From Zygaena filipendulae (Eukaryota > Arthropoda > Insecta > Lepidoptera > Zygaenidae): 64,000 bases of DNA. This document shows positions 15,619 to 25,200 of this stretch, piece by piece. The notes under the pieces were generated by a model. It was not told the origin of the DNA. It was given only the letters and a program-made list of their open reading frames with translations, and ran no database searches. The DNA lies in contig CAJRBF020000004.1 in NCBI GenBank assembly GCA_907165275.2, positions 1-64,000 of the forward strand, given 5' to 3'. Both the position numbers and the translations under genes were made by a program. The first letter of the stretch is position 1, and every line of letters begins with the position of its first letter.

Positions 15619-18600
15619 GTCAGTGTCGCTCGTGCTTACGTCTGCTTCGTTAAGTAGGTAGGCAGGCTTGAGTCTATCCAGTGATATCACGGTTGTGCGT
15701 AGTGGTAACTGTATCTTGAAATACTTCTCGTGACGTTGTAGAACTTGATAGGGTCCGTCATATGGCGGAGTCAATGGCGGTCTGACCGCGTCGTTTCGAA
15801 CGAAAACGTGTGTACACGTAGCTAGGTTCTTGTGTACGAACGTAGGTCGTGACGTTGTGGTACGATTTGTGGGTATTAACGTTGCCATTGTTCGGCTTAG
15901 CCGTTGCACGTATTCTGCATCTTCGATTTTCGACTGTGTAGGTACGAAAAAATCGGACGGTATTCGTAGTGTTGCGCCGTAGGTCATCAGTGCAGGGCTG
16001 AGATTATCTTCTCGTAGTGCGGTGCGTAAACCAAATAGTACGGTGGGCAACTCGTCTACCCATGTTGTGGTTGCACCGCGCGCCATGAGAGCTGCCTTCA
16101 TTGTACGATGAAGTCGTTCTACTTTTCCGTTTGACTGGGCGTGATAACTTGTAGTGCGGATTCTAGATATACCCCATCTCTTCAGTAGTGTGTTGAATAG
16201 TGCTGACTCAAAATTTTGTGCTCTGTCTGTCGTAATTCTGAGCGGGACGCCAAATCGCACTATCCAGTTCTCGTAGAGGGCTTTTGCGACGCTTTCTGCG
16301 GTGATGTCTTGAACTGGAACAGCTTCCGGCCATCTGGTGCGTCTGTCTATTATGGTGACGCAAAACTTGAAATCGTGCGATAATCGTAGCGGTCCCACGA
16401 CGTCTATGTGTATGTGTTCGAAACGTTGAGAAGGTGGAAACTCTGCCAGAGGAGTGACGACGTGACGATGTACCTTGCTGCGCTGACAGTCGATACATGC
16501 TTTGGCCCATGTCGCTACTTCTTTGTTCATAGCTGGCCAGAAAAATTTCGATGCTATCTGCTTCCGTGTGGTTCTTGCCCCGGGGTGACATAGCCCGTGT
16601 TGCGCTTTGAATGCGGCATAGCGGTATGTTTTAGGTAAATACGGACGGGGTGACGTAGTCGATAGCTCGCATGTGATTGGTCGGTCGAGTCCGGGAAGAG
16701 TTACTTCGGCGAATTTCAAGTTGGGTTGTTTCTTTAGATTTCTCAAGTCTTCGTCGTTGCTTTGGTCTATTGCAAGTTGGTTGTAGTCTATGACATTTGG
16801 GTTCTGGATGTCTTCGATTCGTGATAATGCGTCGGCGATTGGATTTTCTTCACCTTTAATGTACTTGATACTTGAACAAAATTGAGATATGAAATGTAGC
16901 TGCCGTTCTCGTCTCGGTGTGTCGCTACTACTGGCGGGTCTGCTGAGTGCGAAAGAGAGAGGCTTGTGATCGGTGAGTATAGTTACTTCGCAGCCTTCGA
17001 TTAGTCTTCTGAAGTGTTTTACAGCCATGTACATAGCTAATAATTCGCGATCGTACACGCTGTAGCGGCGTTGCGTAGGGCTCATTGACTTCGAGAAGAA
17101 TGCTAATGGTTTCCAGTTGTTCTCAACCTTTTGTTGTAGTACTGCGCCTAAACTGTGATCCGAGGCGTCTGTCATTATAGCGAGTTTGCAACCGTGAACG
17201 GGGTAGCTTAACGTTGTTGCTTCGGTAATGCTTTGGCGGCATTTTTCAAAAGCTTCGTTCGCTTCCGGTGTCCATTCTATTGGCGTTTTGTCATTCTTTT
17301 TCTTGTTGTGAAGAAACTTGTTGAGTTCGTGTTGATGATCGGCTTGATGAGGTAGGCAATCTCGGTAAAAATTAAGCATGCCTAGGAAGCGTCGTAGTTC
17401 GACGATTGTCTTCGGTTTCGGGTACGAGGAAATTGCTTCGATGCGATCTATCGTAGGTTTGATACCGCTGGCGGAGACTTCGTAGCCTAGGAAGTTTATA
17501 GTTTCAACTCCAAACTGGCATTTGTCGACGTTGAGTGTGACGCCGTGTTTGTCGAGACGTTCTAAGACTTGATGGAGAAGCTTCTTATGGTTGTTTTCAT
17601 CTTCAGAAAATAGGAGAATGTCGTCGACGAAACAGAAACAGTCTTCTATACCTCGGAGAACTTGATGCATGAATCTTTGAAAGGTTTGACTTGCGTTGCG
17701 TAGACCGAACGTCATGCATGTAAATTCGTATAGCCCGAACGGAGTGATTATGGCTGTTTTCTGTGCATCTTCTTTACTCGCCATGGGAATCCAGTAGTAA
17801 GCCATCTTGAGATCAAGTTTCGAAAATATTTTTTTGTTGTTGAGTGGGTACGTGAAATCTTGAATGCGTGGTATCGGATAGCGATCGGGTTGCGTCACTG
17901 CGTTTAATCTTCGGTAGTCGCCGCATACGCGAAGTCCGCCGTCTTTTTTCGTGACGACGTGTAGAGGGCTGGCCCATGGACTGCTTGAAGGTCTGCAAAT
18001 GCCAATCTCCATCATCCGATCAAATTCGGCTTTTGCGGCGTTGTATTTGTCGGGCGGTAGAGGGCGGGCGCGTGCCGAAAGCGGAGGACCCGTCGTTTCG
18101 ATGTGATGTACGACGTCATGTTTGGCTGGCTGCTTAAGAGACATGGGTCGGAGAACGCCAGGAAAATGCTTCAAGATATCGTGATATTGTTGGTCGGAGC
18201 TCACGATGCGAATGGACTCGGCGGTTGTTGATACTTCAGTGGCGTCGACGGTGAGCTTGGTTTCGTCGTCGATTAATTTTTTTCTGTGAAGATCCACAAG
18301 GAGCTTGTAGTGACGTAAGAAGTCTGCACCCAATATGGAAGTCTTCACGTCTGCGACAATAAATGTCCAGGTGAAACTGCGCCGTAGTCCCAGGTTGAGC
18401 TTGATTGTTTTCTCGCCGTAGGTATTTATCGGTGTGTTGTTTGCCGCGTAAAGTTTGTAGGTATGTGCGGCCTTTTTCTTAGTTTTCGATGTTGCAGCCC
18501 AAACAGATATATCTGCGCCAGTGTCCACGAGGAAACGTTCGTGTGAGTCGCGATCATGAACACAAAGGCGGTTGCTGATCTTGGGGACACCGACGTCCGC

Positions 18601-18633
18601 CGCGATCGGTGTCGACGTTAGTTTTCCGACGTC
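15619..18633 (-). CDS. G-Trp pol: protease, reverse transcriptase, RNase H, integrase (inverted in the element)
   Basis: A long open frame of nearly 1000 codons carries, in order: protease DTGADISVW; reverse transcriptase with LRVCGDYRRLNAV and the active site CFCFVDDILLFS; RNase H MTDASDHSLGAVL; an integrase zinc region (HGLCHPGARTT, then CIDCQRSK); and the integrase catalytic residues HIDVVGPL, TTDRAQNFE and SNGKVERLHR. The frame ends in sequence complementary to the element's own primer site, so its last residues (ITSGSPL) are not native. The native C-terminus lies on the other strand at 19003-19136. The enzymes look intact apart from that tail. Confidence 0.85.
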
Positions 18634-18899
18634 TTGTTACGTTGTGCGCACGGTGACTCGCAGCGTATTGCCTTCTTGCCAAACTTGTGATGGTATCTGC
18701 ATAACCACGTAGGATCGCCAGGCTTCACACGGGATGATGATGAGCGTGAGTGAGAGCGGTAGCGTCCGCGAAGTGGTTGACGAGGTGTTTGACGCGTGGT
18801 ATCCCGTGCTCGCAATTCCGCCACTTGTAATGCGAGTTTTTCCAATCTTGATAGGATCTCTGAATACGGTGGCTTGCTTTTCTGTTCTTGCTCGGCCAT
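18618..18899 (-). pseudogene. G-Trp gag, short remnant with CHCC-type motif
   Basis: The 93-residue frame begins MAEQEQKSKPPYSEI and ends with WLCRYHHKFGKKAIRCESPC, the Cys-His-Cys-Cys motif of CsRn1/Kabuki Gag proteins. It is far shorter than the usual Gag, so most of the matrix/capsid region is deleted. It stops out of frame with pol. The protein would not assemble particles alone. Confidence 0.7.
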
Positions 18900-18944
18900 A
18901 GCTTCAGCCTTTTGTTGATTCCTTTTTTCTTCTTGATTGTCGGA

Positions 18945-18999
18945 GGGTCACCACTGGCTCTCACCCAGGAGGCTCGGGTTCGATTCCCGGTATCGGAAC
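18945..18999 (+). repeat. tRNA-derived segment: tRNA-Trp 3' end joined to a tRNA-Glu(CUC) 3' half
   Basis: GGGTCACCA equals the 3' end of tRNA-Trp with CCA. It is followed at 18954 by CTGGCTCTCACCCAG (anticodon stem and loop with CUC) and GGGTTCGATTCCCGG (T arm), then a mutated acceptor strand (TATCGGAACGCA). There is no 5' half, so this is not a functional tRNA gene. It lies exactly at one breakpoint of the inversion. Confidence 0.65.
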
Positions 19000-19002
19000 G
19001 CA

Positions 19003-19146
19003 AGAGATCGAGTTCACCGAACCGTGATCCAGTCGAAACACGTGAAGCAAGGAATTCGACTCCAGCTGTCTTACCTACGTCACCTTACATCACCCGGAGC
19101 GGACGAGTCGTGAAGAAAACTGTACGCTTTGCTTGAAGGGGGATAC
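19003..19146 (+). CDS. G-Trp pol C-terminal tail and polypurine tract
   Basis: The plus-strand frame ends SPYITRSGRVVKKTVRFA at a TGA (19134-19136), the TRSGR...VRF tail that ends many gypsy polyproteins. A polypurine tract GAAGGGGGATAC (about 19135-19146) follows immediately, and the 3' LTR begins TGTGCACACC. The frame opens leftwards through the tRNA-derived segment and would fuse to pol if the inverted block were in the opposite orientation. Confidence 0.7.
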
Positions 19147-20065
19147 TGTGCACACCTTGCACATGAGCACAGAAATACTTACGAAAATACTTACATACTT
19201 CACAGCGGTTTACCTCCATCTACCTACCATTACCAAACCGTGTACGTAACATACCTTTACCGGGGAATTGGATCAAGGATCAGGAAGGTTGAAGGAGCAA
19301 GAGAGAAATAACATACACAGTGGAATCACCTTATTATCGAATCACAAGAAAGAAACAGGACACGGACAACTTGTTATGTTATTCTTTATTGCCTAGCTGA
19401 CTCAATTCCAACGAATTCCAGACAGAGGAAAGTGCGAGGAGCAATCTTGAAAAAGACGACCTCGCTGGAGATTCGAAGGAACAGTCAAGCGACGTCACGT
19501 TCCTGGGTCACACTCACTGAAGTAACTACGCAAGCAAGATCAGGCAGTACATCAAAATGGAAAGAGTGGCCCTGAAAAGAGCCGTTTTTAATCGCCTGGA
19601 TCTTGCGACGCTGTTGTACACCATCAAGCACCATGGAACTACTCGGTCGGAGACACCTGTACGGCACCACACGCACATCCACGATTCGCGGTCCGGCGCG
19701 AGACGCGCGGCCTTGCGCTCTCAACGATCGATGGCGACTGGCGCTTGAGACGCGGCGGACTGAGCTCCTGCGCGCGCGCCGCCCGCGTCCTCCGCGCCGC
19801 GCACCCCGCGCATGCGCGGTGCGAGTGTGCGACGAGAGGAGACTATGAAATTCTAGAAACTAGCATCTCGCTCGAATCTGTCCGCCATTTAATGTACGAT
19901 TTCTCATTGGTTGTAAATATTTAATGTTGTGTTTTTGATTGGTTGTTAGTTTTAAGGTTCTCTGTATATATAGCGCTAAGTTTTTAACAATAAATCACTT
20001 CCAAAATTCCATTTCTACAGCAAATGTGAGTTTAATACCTACCTGCTCGTAATACCTCCGCTACA
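19147..20065 (+). repeat. G-Trp 3' LTR, about 0.92 kb
   Basis: It begins TGTG after the polypurine tract and ends CCGCTACA before the AAAG duplication. AATAAA lies near 19990, shortly before the end. The region has only short frames, which I do not regard as genes. Only the last 122 bases are present in the left LTR. Confidence 0.65.
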
Positions 20066-20442
20066 AAAGCTTGTATTAATTTAAAACTTATTTACAGAGA
20101 TGTCGATAACCTGTCAATCTGCAATATTAATGTTGATAATTCTATTTTTTCAGGCATAGGATGTTTACCAAACGAGTGTGACATACAGATCGACAGGTCC
20201 GTACCGCCGGTTGTAAATTCAACCCGGAAAATTCGGAAAATGAGAATGTCGAGGCAACGTCGACGATGTTAACAAAAATTAAAAAAGAAACGAAAACTGA
20301 TGTCATAATGTCTGCCTTAATAGAATATTATAAGAAGGGGTGGCCAAATAACAAACGAGAAGTGAGAGATTTAGTAAAATCGTATTGGTGTGTATGAAAC
20401 GAGTTACATGAAGTTAATGGAATTTTATTTCGAAACGATCGT
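20066..20442 (+). pseudogene. G1 protease end and deletion scar
   Basis: Right after the duplicated AAAG the G1 frame resumes (ACINLKLIYRDVDNLSI, then GIGCLPNECDIQID and VPPVVNSTRKIRK), the usual lead-in to a gypsy reverse transcriptase. The reverse transcriptase itself is absent. Stop-rich sequence and the RNase H-integrase linker (NKREVRDLVKSYW) follow within 200 bases, so a deletion of roughly 1.5-2 kb has occurred. Confidence 0.65.
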
Positions 20443-21417
20443 GTGGTTATACCCTTAACAATACGCAAGGAAATGCTTAAGCGTATCCATGAAGGACACA
20501 TGGGAATAGAAAAATGTCAGCGGCGAGCTCGAGAGGTGATGTGGTGGCCCGGTATGTCCACGGACATCGAGAACGTGGTGACGAGCTGTGAGGTCTGCCA
20601 GCGGCACCGCGCCGCCAACTGCCGCGAACCGCTAGCGCCGCACTCCGTGCCCGAGCTGCCGTGGCAGGTACTGGCAGCTGATATATTTGAGTTTAGAGGC
20701 AAGCAGCACTTGCTCGTAGTGGACTACTACTCCAAATTTGTTGAAATAGCTCCACTGGGCAGCTTACAAAGCGGTATTGTTATCTCAGCGTTAAAGGTAA
20801 TATTTAGCTGTTTTGGAATACCAAAAAAAATGGTCACCGATAATGGAACACAGTTCACATCAGAAGAGTTTAAAGAGTTCAGTAAGTCGTGGGAGTTTGC
20901 TCATGAGACGAGTTCACCGCATTACCCGCGTTCTAACGGGTTGGCCGAGCGCAACGTGAGGACCTTGAAGATTCTGCTGCTGAAAGCACACGAGAGCGGA
21001 GAGGATTGGCAATTAGCGCTTCTGAATTTCAGGAACACACCTATCACTGGTGAACAATATTCACCAGCACAATTACTGATGAGTCGACGCCTCAATACTA
21101 GACTTCCCACTAATGATGCTAGTTTGCAGGCTAAAACAGTAAATAAAAAAGTATTGAAACAGGAACGCTATGAAAGAATAAAAAATTATAAAAAAAATTA
21201 CGACAGGGGAACTCGAAATTTAACTAATTTAAAACCATGTGATTCTGTAAGAATGCGAGACAAAAATAGTAACACATGGGTACGGGCAAAAGTGGTGAGT
21301 AGAGCACGAGGAGACAGATCGTATTGGGTTGAAACTGAAAATGGCGGCGTATACCGAAGGAACAGGCAACACCTTATTGATGCTAGAAATCCAGTTAGTA
21401 ATGTAGGGACGTCTTAA
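20443..21417 (+). pseudogene. G1 integrase
   Basis: A continuous frame holds the zinc-binding region (HEGHMGIEKCQRRAREVMWW, then CEVCQRH), the catalytic residues (AADIFEFRG, VTDNGTQFTS, SNGLAERNVRT) and the C-terminal K02A2.6-type region (WVRAKVVSRARGDRSYWVE, VYRRNRQHLID). The frame runs into the G2 LTR at 21402, so the last five residues are foreign and the native tail is lost. The integrase core looks intact, but the element cannot move alone. Confidence 0.85.
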
Positions 21418-21484
21418 GGCGAGCGAATGGAAACAACCACTCTTGTTAAATGATCGTTTAATACTGTCAACATACACCACTTCA
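21402..21484 (-). repeat. G2 3' LTR, 83 bp
   Basis: In element orientation it begins TGAAGTGGTGTATG and ends GACGTCCCTACA. It follows a short purine-rich tract ending CCGGAGG. It is identical to the right copy. Confidence 0.75.
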
Positions 21485-21584
21485 CCTCCGGGGGTGAAAA
21501 GAAAAAAAATGAATACTTAATCTATACATTTTTTTGGTTTCATATTTATTACAAAAATTGAACTCTTAAAATTATGAATATTCG

Positions 21585-21893
21585 TTAGTTATAATACGGT
21601 TTCGTTCTATTCTTATGGACTATGTCATATTTGTTATTTTTTAATATCTTAACATTAGGACCTATGTCTTCTACAACAATAAATGGGCCCTCATACAAAG
21701 GTTCTAATTTCTTCCCTATTTCATTCTTTACTAATATTAGTTGATCTTTATTATACTTTATAGGATTAATATACTTATCATAATGAATTTTCCTTTTTTG
21801 CTTACTTAAAATTAAATTATTTCTAGCATCATTATGAGCTACCTGTAATCTATATTTTAAATCTAATGCATAATTTTCTGGATTATATAATGG
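21585..21893 (-). pseudogene. G2 integrase, C-terminal fragment
   Basis: On the minus strand the segment encodes the integrase tail: PLYNPENYALDLKYRLQ, then LILVKNEIGKKLEPLYEGPF and KNRTKPYYN before a TAA at 21585-21587. This is the GPF/Y-type region of gypsy integrases. It is separated from the catalytic part by the 6.2-kb BEL1 insertion and would join it directly if BEL1 were absent. Confidence 0.8.
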
Positions 21894-22061
21894 TGTTGAA
21901 ATAATAAGCAGAGATTAATAAAAGTATTTTAATTGCGCACAACGTACGCAGGAAAAAAAAGGCAATGCACATAACATAAAAAAAATGGTGCGAATGACAG
22001 CCCGCCCGGGTTGCCAGCACAAACGAAAAAAAAATAAACAATGTATGTTTTGTACTAAACA
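21894..22061 (-). repeat. BEL1 3' LTR
   Basis: TG to CA (plus strand TGTTGAAATAATAAGCAG to TTTGTACTAAACA). The only difference from the other copy is C to T at the penultimate base. Confidence 0.85.
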
Positions 22062-22214
22062 TAAGTGGGCCCGGGCGAAACCTTAATTATAATAGGTAAT
22101 TATAAAAAAAATGCTAATACAAGCAAGAGCGAAATCTAAACTATAATAAATCATAGTACAAGCAAACTCTAATAGGTATGCTTTTAGTAAAAAATCAACA
22201 GATTAGCAAGCCAA

Positions 22215-25200
22215 TTATACATTGTTAGTAGCTGCAGGTAATGGACACAATGTTTTAATTGAACGACGATATGTCTTATCATTTATCTTTACATCTGCAA
22301 CCCTAACCTTGCCATCATTACCTGGATAAACTTTAATGACCCGAGCCATAGGCCAGTGGAGGGGGGCTATATTTAAGTTTCTTACAAGAACTAAATCTCC
22401 TTCTTTTAGATCAGACACCGGACACTTCCATTTGGGGCGACTTTGGAGCTGAGTTAAATAATCGTTGTGCCACGCCTTCCAGAATTGTTGTTTAAGTTTG
22501 GTACACAACTGCCCAAATTTTAAAGAAGTAATTTTTGTGTCTGTTAAATTTATTTCAGGAAAACTAGTAGGTGCCGTTCCAATAAGGAAGTGTCCCGGTG
22601 TAAGATATTTACAATCAATTTCATTTGCAGCAAGAAGAGGCCTAGAATTCAATATAGCTTCTATTTGTACAATAACTGTATTGAGTTGCTCGTAGGTGAG
22701 ACAAAGGTCGCCTACAACTCTTTTAAAATGATGCTTAACACTCTTCACTCCAGCCTCCCACAATCCCCCAAACTCTGGAGAGTAGGTTGGTATAAATATA
22801 AACTTTATTAAGTTTCTAGTGCAAAATTCGTAAACAGTACGTCTGTGGGTGTCAGAGGCTTGAAGTGTGTATAGTTCCTTCAAGACATTGTTTGCGCCCT
22901 TGAAGGTGCTACCATTATCACAGTATACCTTAGTAGGCATACCACGACGCGATATAAAACGCTGTAGGCATGCCAGGAAGGCCTCCGTGGTGAGATCGGA
23001 GACGAGTTCTACATGTATAGCCTTAGTAGAGAAACAAACAAATAGTGCAACATACCCCTTGGTGATTATAGGTTTTCTGATGCGTGCAACCTTCACGCTA
23101 AAGGGTCCACAGAAGTCAACACCGACATGCTGAAATGGTCTCGTAGGCGTGACTCTATCTTGAGGGAGAGACCCCATTAACTGTTTAGCAGATTCTGCCT
23201 TGAACCGAAAGCATTTGAGACAACTGTGCAGGACTTTTTTGACTTCTCTTATCCCATTTATGAGATAATACCTCTGTGATAGAGAATTCAAAACTAATCT
23301 AGGTCCTGCATGTAATAATCTGATATGTTCATTTTCAATAATTAAATTAGTAACATGAGATCTTCTTGGAAGTATGGCAGGATGCCTTTTGTAAAATGAA
23401 ATGTTTGCATTTTGCAATCTGCCACCAACCCTTAACACACCTAATTTATCAATGAAGGGTGCTAAACTGGATAAACTACTAGCAAGGTGCTCCCCTTTAT
23501 AAACAGTTTTAATTTCATTTAATAAATGTTGCTGTTGTGAACACCGGACAATAATTAACATTGAGTAATCTAACTCCTTTGGTGACAAGTGCTCATCAGC
23601 TAATTTTGTCCTTGACTGTACAAGAGTATTGTTATAAAACCTAAATATCCATCCAATTACTTTCTGCAACTTAATTAGGCTCGAATATCTTTCAAATAAA
23701 TTTTTCAAAGGGTATTCTGATACTGCACAAGAAACAATATCATTACTTGAATCGTCTTTAGATGCATTTTTGATAATGTCAAACATTTTTTCACCATAGT
23801 CAAACTCAATGTGCTGAAAATTTATGTCTGATAATTCCTTAGGGCCGTGCCACCAAAGATGATTGGCTTGTAATTTTTGTGGCTGAATACCTCTTGACAA
23901 TAAATCAGCAGGGTTTTGTTTAGTACCTATGAAACCCCACTGAGCCTGACTAGTTAACTTAACAATTTCATTCACCCTATTGTTTACATAAATATTGGAC
24001 TTGACTGTACCAGCTTTAATCCATGCCAATGTTATTTGCGAGTCACTGTACAAGTAGACCTTGTGTGGATATTTGTCATGTAATAGATTACTAATTCTAT
24101 AGGCTAGTTGGGCTAACAAAAGGGCACTATTTAATTCTAACCGTGGAATTGTAAGGTTTTTGCCTAACGGCGCTACTCGTGATTTGGCACATAATAAATT
24201 TACATGAACTATCTTGCTCACTGTAGTGATTCTTAAATAAAGACAACAACCATATGCTTTTAAGGAAGCGTCAGCAAAGCCAACCAGTTCTATTTTACAT
24301 GTATGGTCAAAATTAACACATCTATTAATTGAGATAGTGCCTGTCTTTTTTAAATTATTTAAAAATATTTGCCAATAACCTATTTGGTTCTGTGGTAACA
24401 CAGAATCCCAGCCAATTTTCAAAGACCAAAGTGTTTGCATAAATAACTTTGCTGAAACTACAATTGGACCTATCAAGCCAAGGGGATCAAACATCTTTCC
24501 TATAAAACTAAAAATTTTTCTTTTTGTGTTTAAGAATTCAATTGAATTAACATTTGGCATTGTGAATGATAATGTGTCAGACCTTGTTTCATACATTAAA
24601 CCTAAGGTTTTTATTGTGTTTGTTTTATCAAAGTCGACACTAAATGAGGTTGTTTCATTTGGGAGGACTGCATTGGAACTCCATTTATGAAGAGAAAAAC
24701 CTCCTAATTTAAGTAAATTAACTAATTGTGTTTGAAGCTCCTGTAATTCAGAGATATCATTGGTACCACAAATTACATCGTCAACAAATGTGTTCTTTAT
24801 TATTGCCTGAGCTGCGAGTGGGTATTTCTCTTTATAGCGCTTAGCTAATTCTAATAAACATCTAGTTGCCAGAAAGGTAGAAGGTTTTAGGCCGTATGTC
24901 ACTGTGAGCAATTGGAGAATAGAGATGGACTTGGAGGGGTTATCTCTCCACAATATATTTTGGAGGCAGGTTTGGTGGCAGTTTACAAATATCTGACGAA
25001 ACATTTTTTGTATGTCACAAATTAAAGTAAACAAATAAGTCCTGAACAGTATAAGAATATCAAAAAGCTCACTCTGCACTACAGGACCATTCAGCATGAC
25101 GTCGTTGAGAGACACCTTGTTCCGCGTCTTCATGCTGCCGTCAAACACAACACGCAATTTTGTTGTTTTACTAGCCTCATTTAACACAGCATGGTGGGCT

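Larger units (their letters stand above)
15478..20065. mobile_element. tRNA-Trp-primed Ty3/gypsy element (CsRn1/Kabuki-like, G-Trp), internally inverted
   Basis: The element is flanked by AAAG on both sides (15474-15477 and 20066-20069) and starts TGT and ends CTACA. The LTR end, primer site, pol C-terminus, polypurine tract and 3' LTR all read on the plus strand, but the gag-pol body from about 15619 to 18940 reads on the minus strand. The 12-mer GGGTCACCACTG lies inverted at the two ends of the flipped part (15598-15609 and 18945-18956). The Gag Cys/His arrangement and the primer site place it in the CsRn1/Kabuki group. Confidence 0.8.
11735..21401 (+). mobile_element. Old Ty3/gypsy element G1 (K02A2.6-like), interrupted and internally deleted
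   Basis: Fragments in plus orientation line up as one element: 5' LTR end and primer site near 11883, gag from 11971, zinc knuckle and protease at 14871-15477, protease continuation at 20066, and integrase at 20443. It is split by a foldback composite (12654-14870) and by the G-Trp element (15478-20065). The reverse transcriptase and RNase H region is gone: the protease end near 20240 is followed within about 100 bases by the linker to the integrase. The 3' end is replaced by the G2 LTR at 21402. Confidence 0.75.

Noticed and set aside
15601..15640. Native pol C-terminus of the G-Trp element
   Set aside because: The last residues are encoded by the complement of the tRNA-Trp primer site, so they are a by-product of the inversion; the real tail is on the plus strand at 19003-19136.
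18954..18999. A tRNA-Glu gene
   Set aside because: Only the anticodon arm, T arm and a mutated acceptor strand are present; the 5' half (acceptor and D arm) is missing and is replaced by tRNA-Trp-end and gag leader sequence.
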